This document shows, piece by piece, positions 20,634 to 30,740 of a stretch of DNA of 64,000 nt. The notes beneath the pieces are model-generated. The model saw only the letters and a list, made by a program, of their open reading frames with translations. It made no database searches and had not been told where the DNA came from. Position 1 is the stretch's first letter. Each line of letters opens with the position of its first letter. Source of the stretch: Aaosphaeria pasadenensis (Eukaryota; Ascomycota; Dothideomycetes; Pleosporales); assembly GCA_022813625.1 (NCBI GenBank), contig JAKLMB010000023.1:434001-498000 (forward strand), in the 5' to 3' direction. The position numbers and the translations under genes are program-made.

Positions 20634-22757
20634 ATGGCTCCGGTACGACCGGTGGCTACCAGCCCCAAACCACCGAAATCACCAAGATTAGAGCTTTCCA
20701 ACGTAGAGACCAATCCAAATGCGCCGTTGCGCTTGTTGTCACTTGATGGTGGTGGTGTTCGAGGATTATCTTCGCTAATGGTCCTCGACGACCTGATGGA
20801 GAATATTGCACTCGAAGAGAAGCGACTAGGGCGTCGAGCTCAGAACGATCACTCTACGCTGAAACCATGTGACTATTTCGATTTGTGAGTCTTCGAACTT
20901 CCCCACCCATTTTTCTCCAAATGCTGACCCATTGATAGGATTGGTGGAACAAGCACTGGTGGCATCATTGCGATATTGTTGTCGCGCCTGCGACTTGACT
21001 GTAAGCAATGTATCGGCATCTACACGAAACTAGCAGAGGAGATCTTCAAGCACGACAAATCCATCAAATTGTTCGGCACCAAGGTTCCTACTGGATCAAC
21101 ACGATTCTCCGGTGCAGTACTCGAGCGAGCGATCAGAACCGCGCTCGTTGACCTGGGCTATCCTGAAGATGAGGTCATGTGGGACGACACACTGTTTGAA
21201 GAGGTTGCAGAGACCGATCTTCCTGGCAGCAATATCTGGACGAATGCGCCGCCAACCCTCAGCGAGAGCCCTACCGCGACAATGAAACACGGAGATTCTG
21301 CAATGCCAACGAGCAATGTTGCAGATGACCAAGTGATTAGTCCGGTAAATCCATTTGCAGATCCCATCAAGAGGCCCACCAGAACAGACACATGGAAGAT
21401 GCGACCCCGAGGATCAGTCCACAAGAGAGCCGATCAAAGAGGATGCCGTGGCTTTGTTGTATCCTCGCTCAAGAATGCACTTGGCTTGCCCCGATTACTG
21501 ACGACTTACGACCCCAACGATCGGAAAACACGGATTTGGGAGGCTCTCCGCGCTACATCGGCAGCACCGACATTCTTCGAAGAGATGCAGTTCGGAACTC
21601 CTAAGGTCACTTATCTGGATGGCGGCGTCGGCTTCAACAACCCTTGCGCCGAAGTCGATTATGCTGCCAAAGCTCTCTGGGAAGGCAGGGCTATTGGTAT
21701 AATCGTGTCGGTTGGAACCGGCCTCCAATCCATTCCCTCAGTCAAGAAGATGGCTTCATGGCTCCCATTCGGACTGGGAACGAACATTGCTCTCGCGTCT
21801 GCGCTCGCAGGTATGGCAACAGGCACTGCTAGGGTGGACAACGAGATGAAGAGGATGTACTACAACACATCCACCCGGTACTACCGTTTCGATGTCGACC
21901 GAGGCTTAGCAGATATTTCTCTCGAGCAGTGGATGAAGGAAGACGAGATGGTCTCGCTGACGCAGGAATACATGAGCGACGCCAAACAACTACGCAGCGC
22001 CAGGCAATTCGGCGAGCTCATGGCGAAGCTCTCTTCACTACCGCCCAAATTCGAAATCGGGGCTTCGCATTTCCGAGTAGGCATCGACGGGAAGGGGTTG
22101 GTGAATCACGACTTCGAGCAGGTCAAGGTAGACTTTAAGACAGGACTGCCACTTGGCATGAAGAGCCACTTGGAAGATTACCAGCGGCTACCCCAGTTCC
22201 GTGAGAATAGTCCATCTGGAGAAGGCGGCTTGGCCGTGGACAAGAAGGGAAAGCTACGCACGATCTTCCCTGTGGCGGAGGATCTCGACGGTGACGGTCG
22301 ACGTCAGGAAGCTGCCGTGTACCAGTGCATGAAAGCCGACAACATCTGCCTCCGATCCGTCAAGACCGGTATTCCTCCAGGTCGATATCGCGTACAGTTC
22401 ATCGTTTCGTTGCACAACTCCAACGAGACGGCGCCCGCCGACATCGTGTTTTCGGTCGGCAAGCCGTTCGATACTTCTACTTTCACGCAACGCTATGTGG
22501 ATGTTAAGATTACTCCGGACATCGTTCCTGTCCTGCTCTACCCTGATGCCGTTAGGGTACGTGTTGGCCGTACACGTTACGCAGATAAGAAAGGCAAAGG
22601 ATGGATCGAAATTGAGGGCGACGTTGAGGTCAACGTTGGTCTGGCCGGCGCACTTGGCTTCATCATCAGTAAGAAGTATGAAGAGGGTGTGTTCGTAGAT
22701 GGATGGACTTTCGGTGGTGTCAGGTTAGAGCCAATCTTTGCAAAGCCTTCTCAATAG
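20634..22757 (+). CDS. Patatin-like phospholipase
   Basis: Exons 20634-20884 and 20939-22757 (54-bp intron; 689 aa). Patatins are Ser-Asp dyad acyl hydrolases acting on phospholipids and other acyl lipids. The oxyanion loop DGGGVRG is at residues 38-44, the nucleophile elbow GTSTG at 87-91 (Ser89), and the catalytic Asp motif DGG at about 311-313, followed by VGFNNP. All catalytic parts are intact. The splice joins FDL to IGGTSTGG exactly across the active-site motif. A polar insertion of roughly 60 residues (about 185-245, Pro/Thr/Ser-rich) separates the lid region from the GFVVSSL strand. The C-terminal ~200 residues (from about 480) are beta-rich by composition and unfamiliar. No NB-ARC/NACHT or repeat domain follows, so it is not a patatin-NLR. 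Confidence 0.9.
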
Positions 22758-23663
22758 AGGATTAGGTAGGCGATAGAGAAAGGAGGTTTCCTGGGGTTGT
22801 AGTTCTTATTTTCGTCTGTCTCGGCTTGTCCGATTTTAGAGCGTTGTCACTGCATATCCGGGATAAGGATGATGGTTTTTCCAATAGCGAGCTACACTGT
22901 AGCATACACTACTACACTAATTGGGCTCCTCGAATTACGTAGCTCCCACAAAATTGTAATGCTCCTTCCGAGCTTGAAGATGTTCCGAGCATAACATGTG
23001 ACCCAGCGTGCCAGCCACCGAATACCGAGATATCGCAAGCGAGCAGGCCGTTCGCGGGAATTGCTCGATTTGGCTATGAGATGCTCGGCAGGGCTGTGAT
23101 ATCACATTCAGGTTATGGGACTCTCGATGTAATAGTGTTCTACTATGGTTGAAGCGCCGGCAGCAAATAGATTCTTTTCATTCTTGAATTTCAAGAGAAG
23201 TGACATTATTCAAAAACAGAAGCAAGGAGTGTCGTCGATGTATACAACAAACTAAGATCTCCCCAGGTCTGGTTCGGCACACGTGGGATCTCACAAGCCT
23301 ATTTACTGTATCCTCCCGCCCTCCCCAGCCCACGGGAGCCGAGGCCCCACAAGCTACGAATAGCTTAAGGGTACAACCCCGCAATGTAGGAACACCCTAA
23401 ACCCACAACCGCGCCCTCAATTCGAAGGCAGGACCAGCCAGGCCAAGCGGAGCTAAACTGTCGAAGTCGAGCTATTCGAGTCTCTAAATATGGGGGACAT
23501 GGTTCCAGTCCCTTTCCCCTCCTGCATCGGAAGCTGGGAGCCGTTGTCCCCGTCGTGTGCAGATGTATAGCTAGCTGGGCCATTCTTCTTTCAATCTACA
23601 TACCTACCCCGTACTCCTGGTTGAACTGCTTTACTCGAGTAAATATAGTAAGGAATCGCAAAC
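22758..23663. other. Intergenic region
   Basis: 0.9 kb with no gene recognised. It holds the 3' end of the patatin-like gene and the promoter of the dehydrogenase gene. Short frames on both strands lack start context and continuation. Confidence 0.5.
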
Positions 23664-24972
23664 ATGCCTATCCGGAGCGACTGGACCCTGGCTCGTGAGG
23701 GTGAGTACCTGGTGCCTGCAGCATCTTCGTTTGATGCGACAATGCATAGCTAACGAAACACCATTTCCAGGTGTAACCGGCGACACCGTCCTCCAGTTCC
23801 TGTCGCGATTCCCACTCAACCCAGCTCTAACTCTGCCGCTTGTGCTTCTTGCGCGCTACACGCAGAAAGGTAACTTGTTGGCAGCTGAACACGCCTCCGC
23901 GTTCAAGATCCTGAGGAAGCTCTTGTACTTTGGAATCGCTACGAAGGTATCGTCGTGGCTCGACGCCGCTGTTACGAACAATTTCAGCAATGACGTATAC
24001 GATTGGGAGAAGGAGGTTGTCGTTGTGACGGGTGGTAGCGACGGCATTGGCAAGATTGTCGTGCAGTTGCTTGCAGAGAGGGGAATCAAGGTTGCGGTTC
24101 TGGATGTCCAGGACTTGACCTACGATGGTGAGTATCTTGTCTTGAGATTGTGTGAAGAAAGAGTAGACTGACACCTTAGATGTAGCACCACCAACTGTGC
24201 GGTACTTCAAAGTCGATCTCGCCTCAAAGGAAAGCATCGACGCCGCCTGCGCAGAAGTCAAGGCCGCCTTCGGCAACCCCACCGTCCTGGTCAACAACGC
24301 TGTACGTTCAGTTCCCCATCATAACATATCCATATACAGAAACCTAACATACATTCCCCCTAGGGTTGCGCCCGCGGCAAAACCATTCTCCAATCGCAAG
24401 AAAGCGATATTAAGCTAACCTTCAACGTAAACACAATCTCTCACTACTACCTAGCCCAGCAATTCCTGCCCTCGATGATCGAGCGCAACCACGGCATGGT
24501 CGTCACGGTCGCCTCGATCGCGGGATACGTCTCCGCGCCCGCAATGGTCGACTACGCGTCCTCCAAGGCCGCCGCGCTGTCCTTCCACGAGGGACTCTCT
24601 GCGGAGCTATCGACGATCTACAAGGCGCCTAAAGTCCGCACCGTTGCGATCTGCCAGGGCTATACCCGTACGAAGTTGTTCGAGGGGTTCAATGACCGCG
24701 CGTTGTTTCCTGAGACGGTTGCGGAGGCTATTGTCAAGGCTGTGCTGGGAGGGAAGAGCAGGCATATTGTTCTGCCTGAGTTGGCGAACTTGATCGTTCC
24801 TGGACTGCGGAACCAGCCTAGTTGGCTGCAGTATACCATAAGGAAGAGACTGGTGAATAGGATGACGAACTGGAAGGGAAGGCAGGTCGTTCAGCCTAGC
24901 TTGGAGAATAAGGTGGAGGACCAGGGGCAGAAGGGAGCGGAGGAGAGCACTGTTTTGGTTGGTAATGAGTGA
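23664..24972 (+). CDS. Short-chain dehydrogenase/reductase, membrane-associated type
   Basis: Four exons: 23664-23700, 23771-24127, 24186-24301 and 24364-24972 (introns 70, 58 and 62 bp; 372 aa). Each junction restores the SDR frame. NAD(P)-dependent oxidoreductase with a Rossmann fold: cofactor motif TGGSDGIG at 99-106, VNNAG around 167-171, and catalytic Ser221, Tyr234 and Lys238 (YASSK). A hydrophobic N-terminal segment (LTLPLVLLARY, about 32-42, and LLYFGIATKV) suggests membrane or lipid-droplet association, as in DHRS/17-beta-HSD11-like enzymes. Probable substrates are retinoid-, steroid- or fatty-alcohol-like lipids, but this is inference. The 37-nt first exon is easily missed by gene finders. 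Confidence 0.9.
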
Positions 24973-26060
24973 TGGCCTGGGGATGTTTGGGCGCTTGTCT
25001 GAGTCGCGTTTTTGGCGTCGAAGTATGTGTTGTAAATCTTTGAGTCGGCCTTGTTGATGATAGCAGAATGAAGAAGTGTGATTGGTAGCTTCATGTATCT
25101 ACATATGAATCGAAAGCAGAACGAATGGTTCGGAAATGATCTAGGTTAGAGTGGTATCCTTCCATTATGAACTCATATTGACTTGAACTTGTCGAAACGG
25201 TTTAGCATCAGTTGAAATGGCCTCTATCTATACAGGTAAAGCACATATATTCTTTTTTTTTGTTTGCTCAAAAGGGTTACTAACGTATCACCACCTTGGT
25301 TCTAGTGTACGCTATGCATCTATAGTAATTTCGCCCATAGTGGAGCTTGAAGGAGACACTTGAATCCGTGGAGGAAAACAATTGAATCATTTACGGCATT
25401 TTCTCATCCGTTTCCATCAACGATAGACACAAAAGAAATATGAAAAAGAAACGATAACTTGTCAAGATGTGACAGGACATGGCTTCACGTCCTATTCCTT
25501 TGATTTAATATCCTTGCATCATGCCAACCCCAGTGCTCGAACGAATCGGACACGGTGAAAAGAAATTCACAACAGCCCATGATGCATCTACGCAAGGTAT
25601 CTCTTACCGAGCCAATATGCAAGTCGCGATAACAGGAATACTTCAGCAACAACCCGTGCGGGGTATGTGAGAAGCCATACATATCACCCTCGTACAAGGC
25701 TGAGATTCAGCCTTTTCAATTGGCCAGGCAGCACTCCCCGTTCCACGATGACTGTGCCCATTCCAGTCTTTTCCTGCCGTGTAACGGCGCGTTTTAATGG
25801 TTATCTCGCGCTTAGCGGGGGAGCTGAAAGACGTGTTGGGTGTTCAGTGGTCTCCCTCATGATGGGGGAGGGCTGCAGTGTCCTTCGACATGCGGGAGTG
25901 GCGTTCCGGACGACGTGCAGGTGGGTGCGTTACAACTTATGCAGCTGATGTGATGGAGCGTATATATACTGTATAACGACGCGAATCCTTCAGCCTTCTT
26001 CTCACAAACATCACGCAAACCTTTTTGTTTCATCTTTGATATATCACTCGAGTTTAGGAG
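24973..26060. other. Intergenic region
   Basis: 1.1 kb without a supported gene between the dehydrogenase and the BTB gene. The left half is AT-rich; the right end contains the BTB gene promoter with a TATA box at 25961. Confidence 0.5.
25961..25968 (+). promoter_or_regulatory. TATA box of the BTB gene
   Basis: TATATATA-type element (GCGTATATATACTG) about 93 bp before the ATG at 26061. It is followed by a C/T/A leader typical of this genome. Confidence 0.55.
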
Positions 26061-28774
26061 ATGGTTAAGAAAAAGGGAAAGGCCGCGAAAGAGCAGCCTG
26101 TGGAGGACCCCCAACCTGCGATGGGCCTTCTGCCGCAAGTTCAGAGGCCAAGAGTCTCGTTCGTAGTCCGATGTCTTATCCTGTCTGAATTCTATCTTAC
26201 GCATCACAGGCCCTACTGTAGTTCGCCGATTCAACTACAATTCGGTACGGAAAATAAAGCATACTACGTTCCGATGGACTTGTTGCAAACCCCGAAGTGG
26301 ATCAAACAGTCGAGACTCTGGCCAACCATTCAACTGCCCGATGTCGACGAGGAGATTGGACACGTCTTGGTGCATTACTTGTACACCGGAGAATATCAGA
26401 CACTCAACAATGCGGACGCTTCTCAGTCTGCCGTCAATGTCGAGTTCAAAAAAGCAGTCTCGACATACACCGCAGCAGAGAAGTATGTCCTACCGGGACT
26501 ATCAAGCATGGCGAAAGAGCGGATCGAATCGCTCAGCGAGGAGATGAGAATCCACGAGATCATCGAATCCATCGACTCGCAAATGTCGAAGTCAACCGCC
26601 GGTCGCACTTGGCTTGGTTCCTTCCTGGAGGCAAAGTTGAGCTCGGCTTTTGAAGAAGATTACGCAGACTTTGCGGACAACGAGATCTGGATGATGATGA
26701 AAGATCCGGCTCTGATTGGAGACGTGGCGTACTACATCAGTAAGCTGTTTGGCAATAAGGTTGCCGATTTGACCATGCAGTTGACACCTGAGTCGACTGA
26801 GATTGAGGGGCACGTTGACGTCGAGGAAGACGCATGCCTTGTGGAGGTCATACCTCCTCCATCAGAGCTTCCAGAACAAGCGGATACCGAGCCAGCTGCC
26901 GAACCAGAAACTCCCTGTCCAGAACCCCAGGCTGACCCCATGGTCGAAGCATCACCCTGCGAAGTCAGTGCCGAAGAACCACCTCCACCGGCCACGCTAT
27001 TAGTGGAAGACGAAGACGGCCTACCCAAAGATCAAACGGAGAGGAACAGAATGCTGATGGCAGCCTCAACCAAAGCAAAGATGGAATATCTAGTTGAAAG
27101 GTTGACCGATTTTACGGGCTTCTCATCGATGAAAAAGAAGAAACGGATCATAAAACTGAGGAGAGCCTGGACAGCAGAGAGAGAAGCCTTAATCAAACAA
27201 CGCGAAATAGACGCGGCCGAGCAACGCGAAAGAGACATGGCCGAACAACGCGAACGAGACATGGCCGAACAACGCGAACGAGACATGGCCGAACAACGCG
27301 AACGAGACATGGCCGAACAACGCAGAAGAGCCATGATCGAAGAGTCGTCTGCTCCCCCACTAGACTACCATGCCGCCGATCCCATACAGTTCCAATTCCA
27401 TGCTCCTTTCCGCACAGGACCCGAGTCACTGATTGTAGAAGGGCCACTAATGAACGATATCAGCTGGATCACCCAGATGAATTCTGCAGCGGGCCAGAAC
27501 AAGCAGATGTGGATGAAGGACACTGTTGTTGAGGAGATTGTACCCCCGTCGGTTGTGGAAGAGCCCGTGATGGAAGAGGTATCGCCAATGGCTGACGACT
27601 GGGCTGCTCCTATCCAAAGCAAGAAGAAAGGCAAGAAAGGTAAGAGGATGAGTTTGACTGAGGAAGCCGAGTCCTTTGAATTAACATCTCAAGTGCCCGA
27701 GCTACAGCCAGAACCGGAGCCAGCACCAGTGGCCCAGCAAAACGACGACCCCTGGGGGCCCTGGGGAATCACACCCAAAGACAAGAAGAAAAGTAAAAAG
27801 AAGGCCATGTCTACTGAGGTCGACGAACCGGCGGCTGTGGAGCCAGAGCCAGCGCCAGCGCCAGAGCCAGAACCAGCGCCAGCGGCCCAGCAAGACGACG
27901 GCTGGGGAACCTTCAACTTCGGAACCACTTCGACTAAGAAGAAGAAAAAGAAGGGTATGTACACTGATTCCACAACCCTCTACCTCAACTGACAGGACCG
28001 AAAGCAGCGCCAGAGCCCGAACCAGCCCCTGAACCTGAACCGGAGGAAGAAGACCCCTGGGCCTTCAACCCCTTGGGTAGCAAAAATAAGAAGGGCAAGA
28101 AAGGCAAGCTCGAGGTGCCAGCACCTCCTCCGCCAGAGCCAGAGCCAGTCCCGGAACCTGTACCTGAGCCTGTATTGCAACCAGTAATCGAAGGATGGGG
28201 CACCCCAATCTGGGCCAGCACAGAGAGGAAGAGCAAGAAGCCAGCACCTCCTCCGCTAGAGCTCGAACCAACCCCGGAACCTGAACCAGTGCCAGAACCA
28301 CAACCAGCACCGGAGCAAGACGACGGCTGGGGCTTCACCTTCGGAAGCACCTCGACGGGCAAGAAGAAAAAGGCCAAGAGCATCAAGCCAGCACCTCCTC
28401 CACCAGAGCCAGAGCCTGTCCTAGAGCCAGAGCCAACCCTAGAAGCAGAGGCCGACGCAGCAGCAGAGGCCGCCCTCGACGCGCCGGTCGGCAAGAAGAA
28501 GAAGAAAAAGGGCAAGAGAGCCATTTCTCCCTCTCCTCCTCCGCCCGAGCCAGAGCCAGTCCCAGAAGCAACAGACATGCCGGATGCGCTCAACCCGGGC
28601 GACGTCCAACCCGCCAACTACTGCCTCTTCTGGGTCTCGCACATGGGGACGGGAGCCTGGAGGAATTGCAGCCAGTGCCGTAGGTTCATGGCTGATGGCG
28701 TGAATGTGGCGGCGGCGGCAGCGGCGAAGGGCCCGGCGTCTGAGTCTAGTGGTGGGTTTGAGATTGTGGGGTGA
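26061..28774 (+). CDS. BTB/POZ-domain protein with long WG/Lys/Pro-Glu modular tail
   Basis: Exon 1 is 26061-27954, a 41-bp intron is 27955-27995 and exon 2 is 27996-28774; 890 aa. A BTB-like fold spans residues about 50-190 (QLQFGTENKAYYVP, WPTIQLPDVDEEIGHVLVHYLYTGEYQTL). Residues about 255-320 are acidic and Pro-rich. Residues 381-420 hold five 8-residue units of the type RERDMAEQ, encoded by a 24-bp tandem repeat, and are likely a charged helix. Residues about 511-830 contain repeated modules: an acidic residue pair, a Trp-Gly or Trp-Ala core (DPWGPWG, DGWGTF, DPWAF, EGWGTP, DGWGFTF), a Lys-rich block and a Pro-Glu linker. The last ~60 residues contain CLFWV and CSQC. Function unknown; a scaffold or adaptor is inferred. 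Convergent with uL11m. Confidence 0.85.
27201..27320 (+). repeat. 24-bp in-frame tandem repeat (5 units)
   Basis: Five head-to-tail 24-bp units inside the BTB gene. The last three are identical (CGCGAACGAGACATGG then CCGAACAA), the second differs by one base, and the first by several. A sixth degenerate unit follows at 27321. The translation is RERDMAEQ repeated. Perfect identity of the central units suggests recent expansion and possible length variation between strains. Confidence 0.93.
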
Positions 28775-29309
28775 GATTGCAATGATCAGAATAGGAAAGG
28801 GGAGCTGTGTGTGCTGGTGATGGAGGGGGTTTTCGGTTGTTGACTGACTGTTTCGGTACTGGATTTCTTACGGTTCTGGGAATGATTTAATGACCTGCTT
28901 TATGATAGATAAGGTATGCTGTATTCGGTATGTTTGCTTTGCTTTTTATAACTTTCGAGGTTTCACATGTTCCATGCGTGATGAGTTGGGTGAACCTTTT
29001 TTCCGATTTCTTTTTTGATATCTCTATCGGATTCGTAACCGTGATTCCGTATCGTACAACAGTTGATCGAGTAGCATGTCCGCCCCTTCGCTCTATCTCT
29101 TGACGAACTTATCCCTGAAGGCGTCCCTTCCACCCCCTCTTCATCTCAGAAATATGAAAACTCCAATGCCCATGCTGGAATAAAAAAAAGTGAAAAAATC
29201 ATGTCGTATGTATGATACACGCACCTCCCTCCTCCCTCACCCCCATCATCTTCCACCCCGTTTCCCCAACTGCCACTAACTCAAGTAAACGTCATACGTC
29301 CCAACCCAC
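28775..29309. other. Intergenic region between convergent genes
   Basis: 535 bp holding the 3' ends of the BTB gene (plus strand) and uL11m (minus strand). T-rich stretches near 28940-29010 and an A-rich run near 29180-29195 may be polyadenylation-type sequence. No gene seen. Confidence 0.5.
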
Positions 29310-29944
29310 TCACGGCACAACCACGACCCCCAGACTCGCCGCCTGCGCAACAACACTCTTCGCAATCCCCTCGAGCTCCAACCCCGCCAACCTCCCCTCC
29401 CCCTTCTTAATCCTCGCAATCTCATAAACATGCTTCAAGCTCACCGTCCCGACCGTCCCCAGCGTAGCGTTCCCGTTCGTCGGCGACGACGCACTCGTCT
29501 TCCCCTTCTGTCCGTCCTGGTTCTTCGTCGGGCCGGGAACGTTGCCCGCGCCGCGGACTTTGGATTTCGTGGGCGCGACGCCCGCGGCGGAGAGGAGGAG
29601 GGTTGCGGTCGGGGGCGTGCGGATCGAGAAGAAGAAGGAGCGGTCTGGGCGGACGGTTATACGGGCGGGGATGGGGGTTCCTGGGTTGTAGTGGGCGGTG
29701 CGGGCGTTGAATTCCTGTTGACCGTCAGTGTGCTGGGTTCTTTGTCGAGACAGGGAGGGAGAGGGGGGTGGGTGCGATTGAGAGGGGGGAGTTGAGGGGA
29801 GATGAGGGAACGTACCTTGCAGAAATCCATGCTCTTGACACCTTTACTTCCCAGCGCTGGACCGACGGGCGGTGAGGGTGAGGCCTGGCCCGCGCCGACG
29901 ATCAGCTTCACGATTTGTTCCTTTGCGAGCGCTTTCTTCGCCAT
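29310..29944 (-). CDS. MRPL19: Mitochondrial large-subunit ribosomal protein uL11m
   Basis: Exon 1 is 29944-29816, the intron is 101 bp (29815-29715) and exon 2 is 29714-29310; 177 aa. Bacterial-type L11: [20 protein letters not shown] at residues about 13-32 and [19 protein letters not shown] across the splice. It ends [20 protein letters not shown], the C-terminal domain that binds large-subunit rRNA at the GTPase-associated region. Yeast Mrpl19 is the counterpart. The loop around residues 95-125 ([26 protein letters not shown]) is longer than in bacterial L11. No strong cleavable presequence is visible, though the N-terminus is Lys-rich. Cytosolic uL11 (eL12 type) differs in the N-terminal motif, so the mitochondrial assignment is fairly firm. 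Confidence 0.92.
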
Positions 29945-30740
29945 TGTGTCTGTTTCGATGCTCCTTTTAATTTTTTCCCGATTTTTCGTCTTTGAGGGGT
30001 TGAATTGGGCCTTATTTCTCTCTGGAGGACGAGCGAGAAGTGGTGGGCGGCGAGGTGGTTGAGATGCTTGTCGTGAGAGTATGTAGTTGGTGGGTCCAGG
30101 TGGTGAGCTTTTTTGCGGAGGTCGGAGGTGCCAATGGTTGCTCGTCGTCGGGGGTCGGAGAAATTGATTGGCCGGCGTACCTTTTTGTAGACCTCTATAT
30201 ATAAATCCTGCAGAACATTGTTTCCAATGGCATTGATTATTGATAGAATATTGACAATTAAGACTAGAATTGCCCGAGACAAACTGGCCTTTCCAAAGCT
30301 ATACCTTATACATGCACGACGTGACACTTGAAGGCAGTTCCTGATCAAGATTTTTCATACCCATATGATGATGATGATGAGAATTGTAGACTACAATACC
30401 CCGTACAACTAACTCATCTCTCCAATAATCCCATTTTCGCCCTTTCACCTTTCTCCGTTTTTGGTGAGCATTAGAACCGAGAAACACAAAGAATGAACCA
30501 GGCCACGAGAAGCCATAGTTCGCTCACTCCCTCGTTCGTCCTCCGCCATACCCATCAACCTAATTCTTCACACACACGATACAAATACACACCCCCTTCC
30601 CTCCCCCTCATCCAGCAGAAAGTGAACGTCATCATTTCCGAAAAGAAAATCCCTCTTCGCGCTCAAGAAACAGTAAGACCAATGAATTTTTCCCCCATGC
30701 CATACCTAACAACCCCATCCCATCCCATCTCATGTGGAAA
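29945..30740. other. Intergenic region between uL11m and the Zn2Cys6 gene
   Basis: About 800 bp: promoter of uL11m on the left (minus strand) and 3' end of the Zn2Cys6 regulator on the right. A short ATG repeat (CATATGATGATGATGATG) lies near 30363. No gene was recognised; frames on either strand are short. Confidence 0.5.

Noticed and set aside
26155..26210. Possible 47-bp intron (GTAGTC...CATCACAG) near the start of the BTB gene
   Set aside because: Removing it creates an immediate TAG stop. The unspliced frame continues into the conserved QLQFGTENKAYYVP motif.
27985..28617. 210-residue minus-strand Gly/Ser-rich frame opposite the BTB tail
   Set aside because: Complement of Pro-Glu and Lys repeats; low complexity only.
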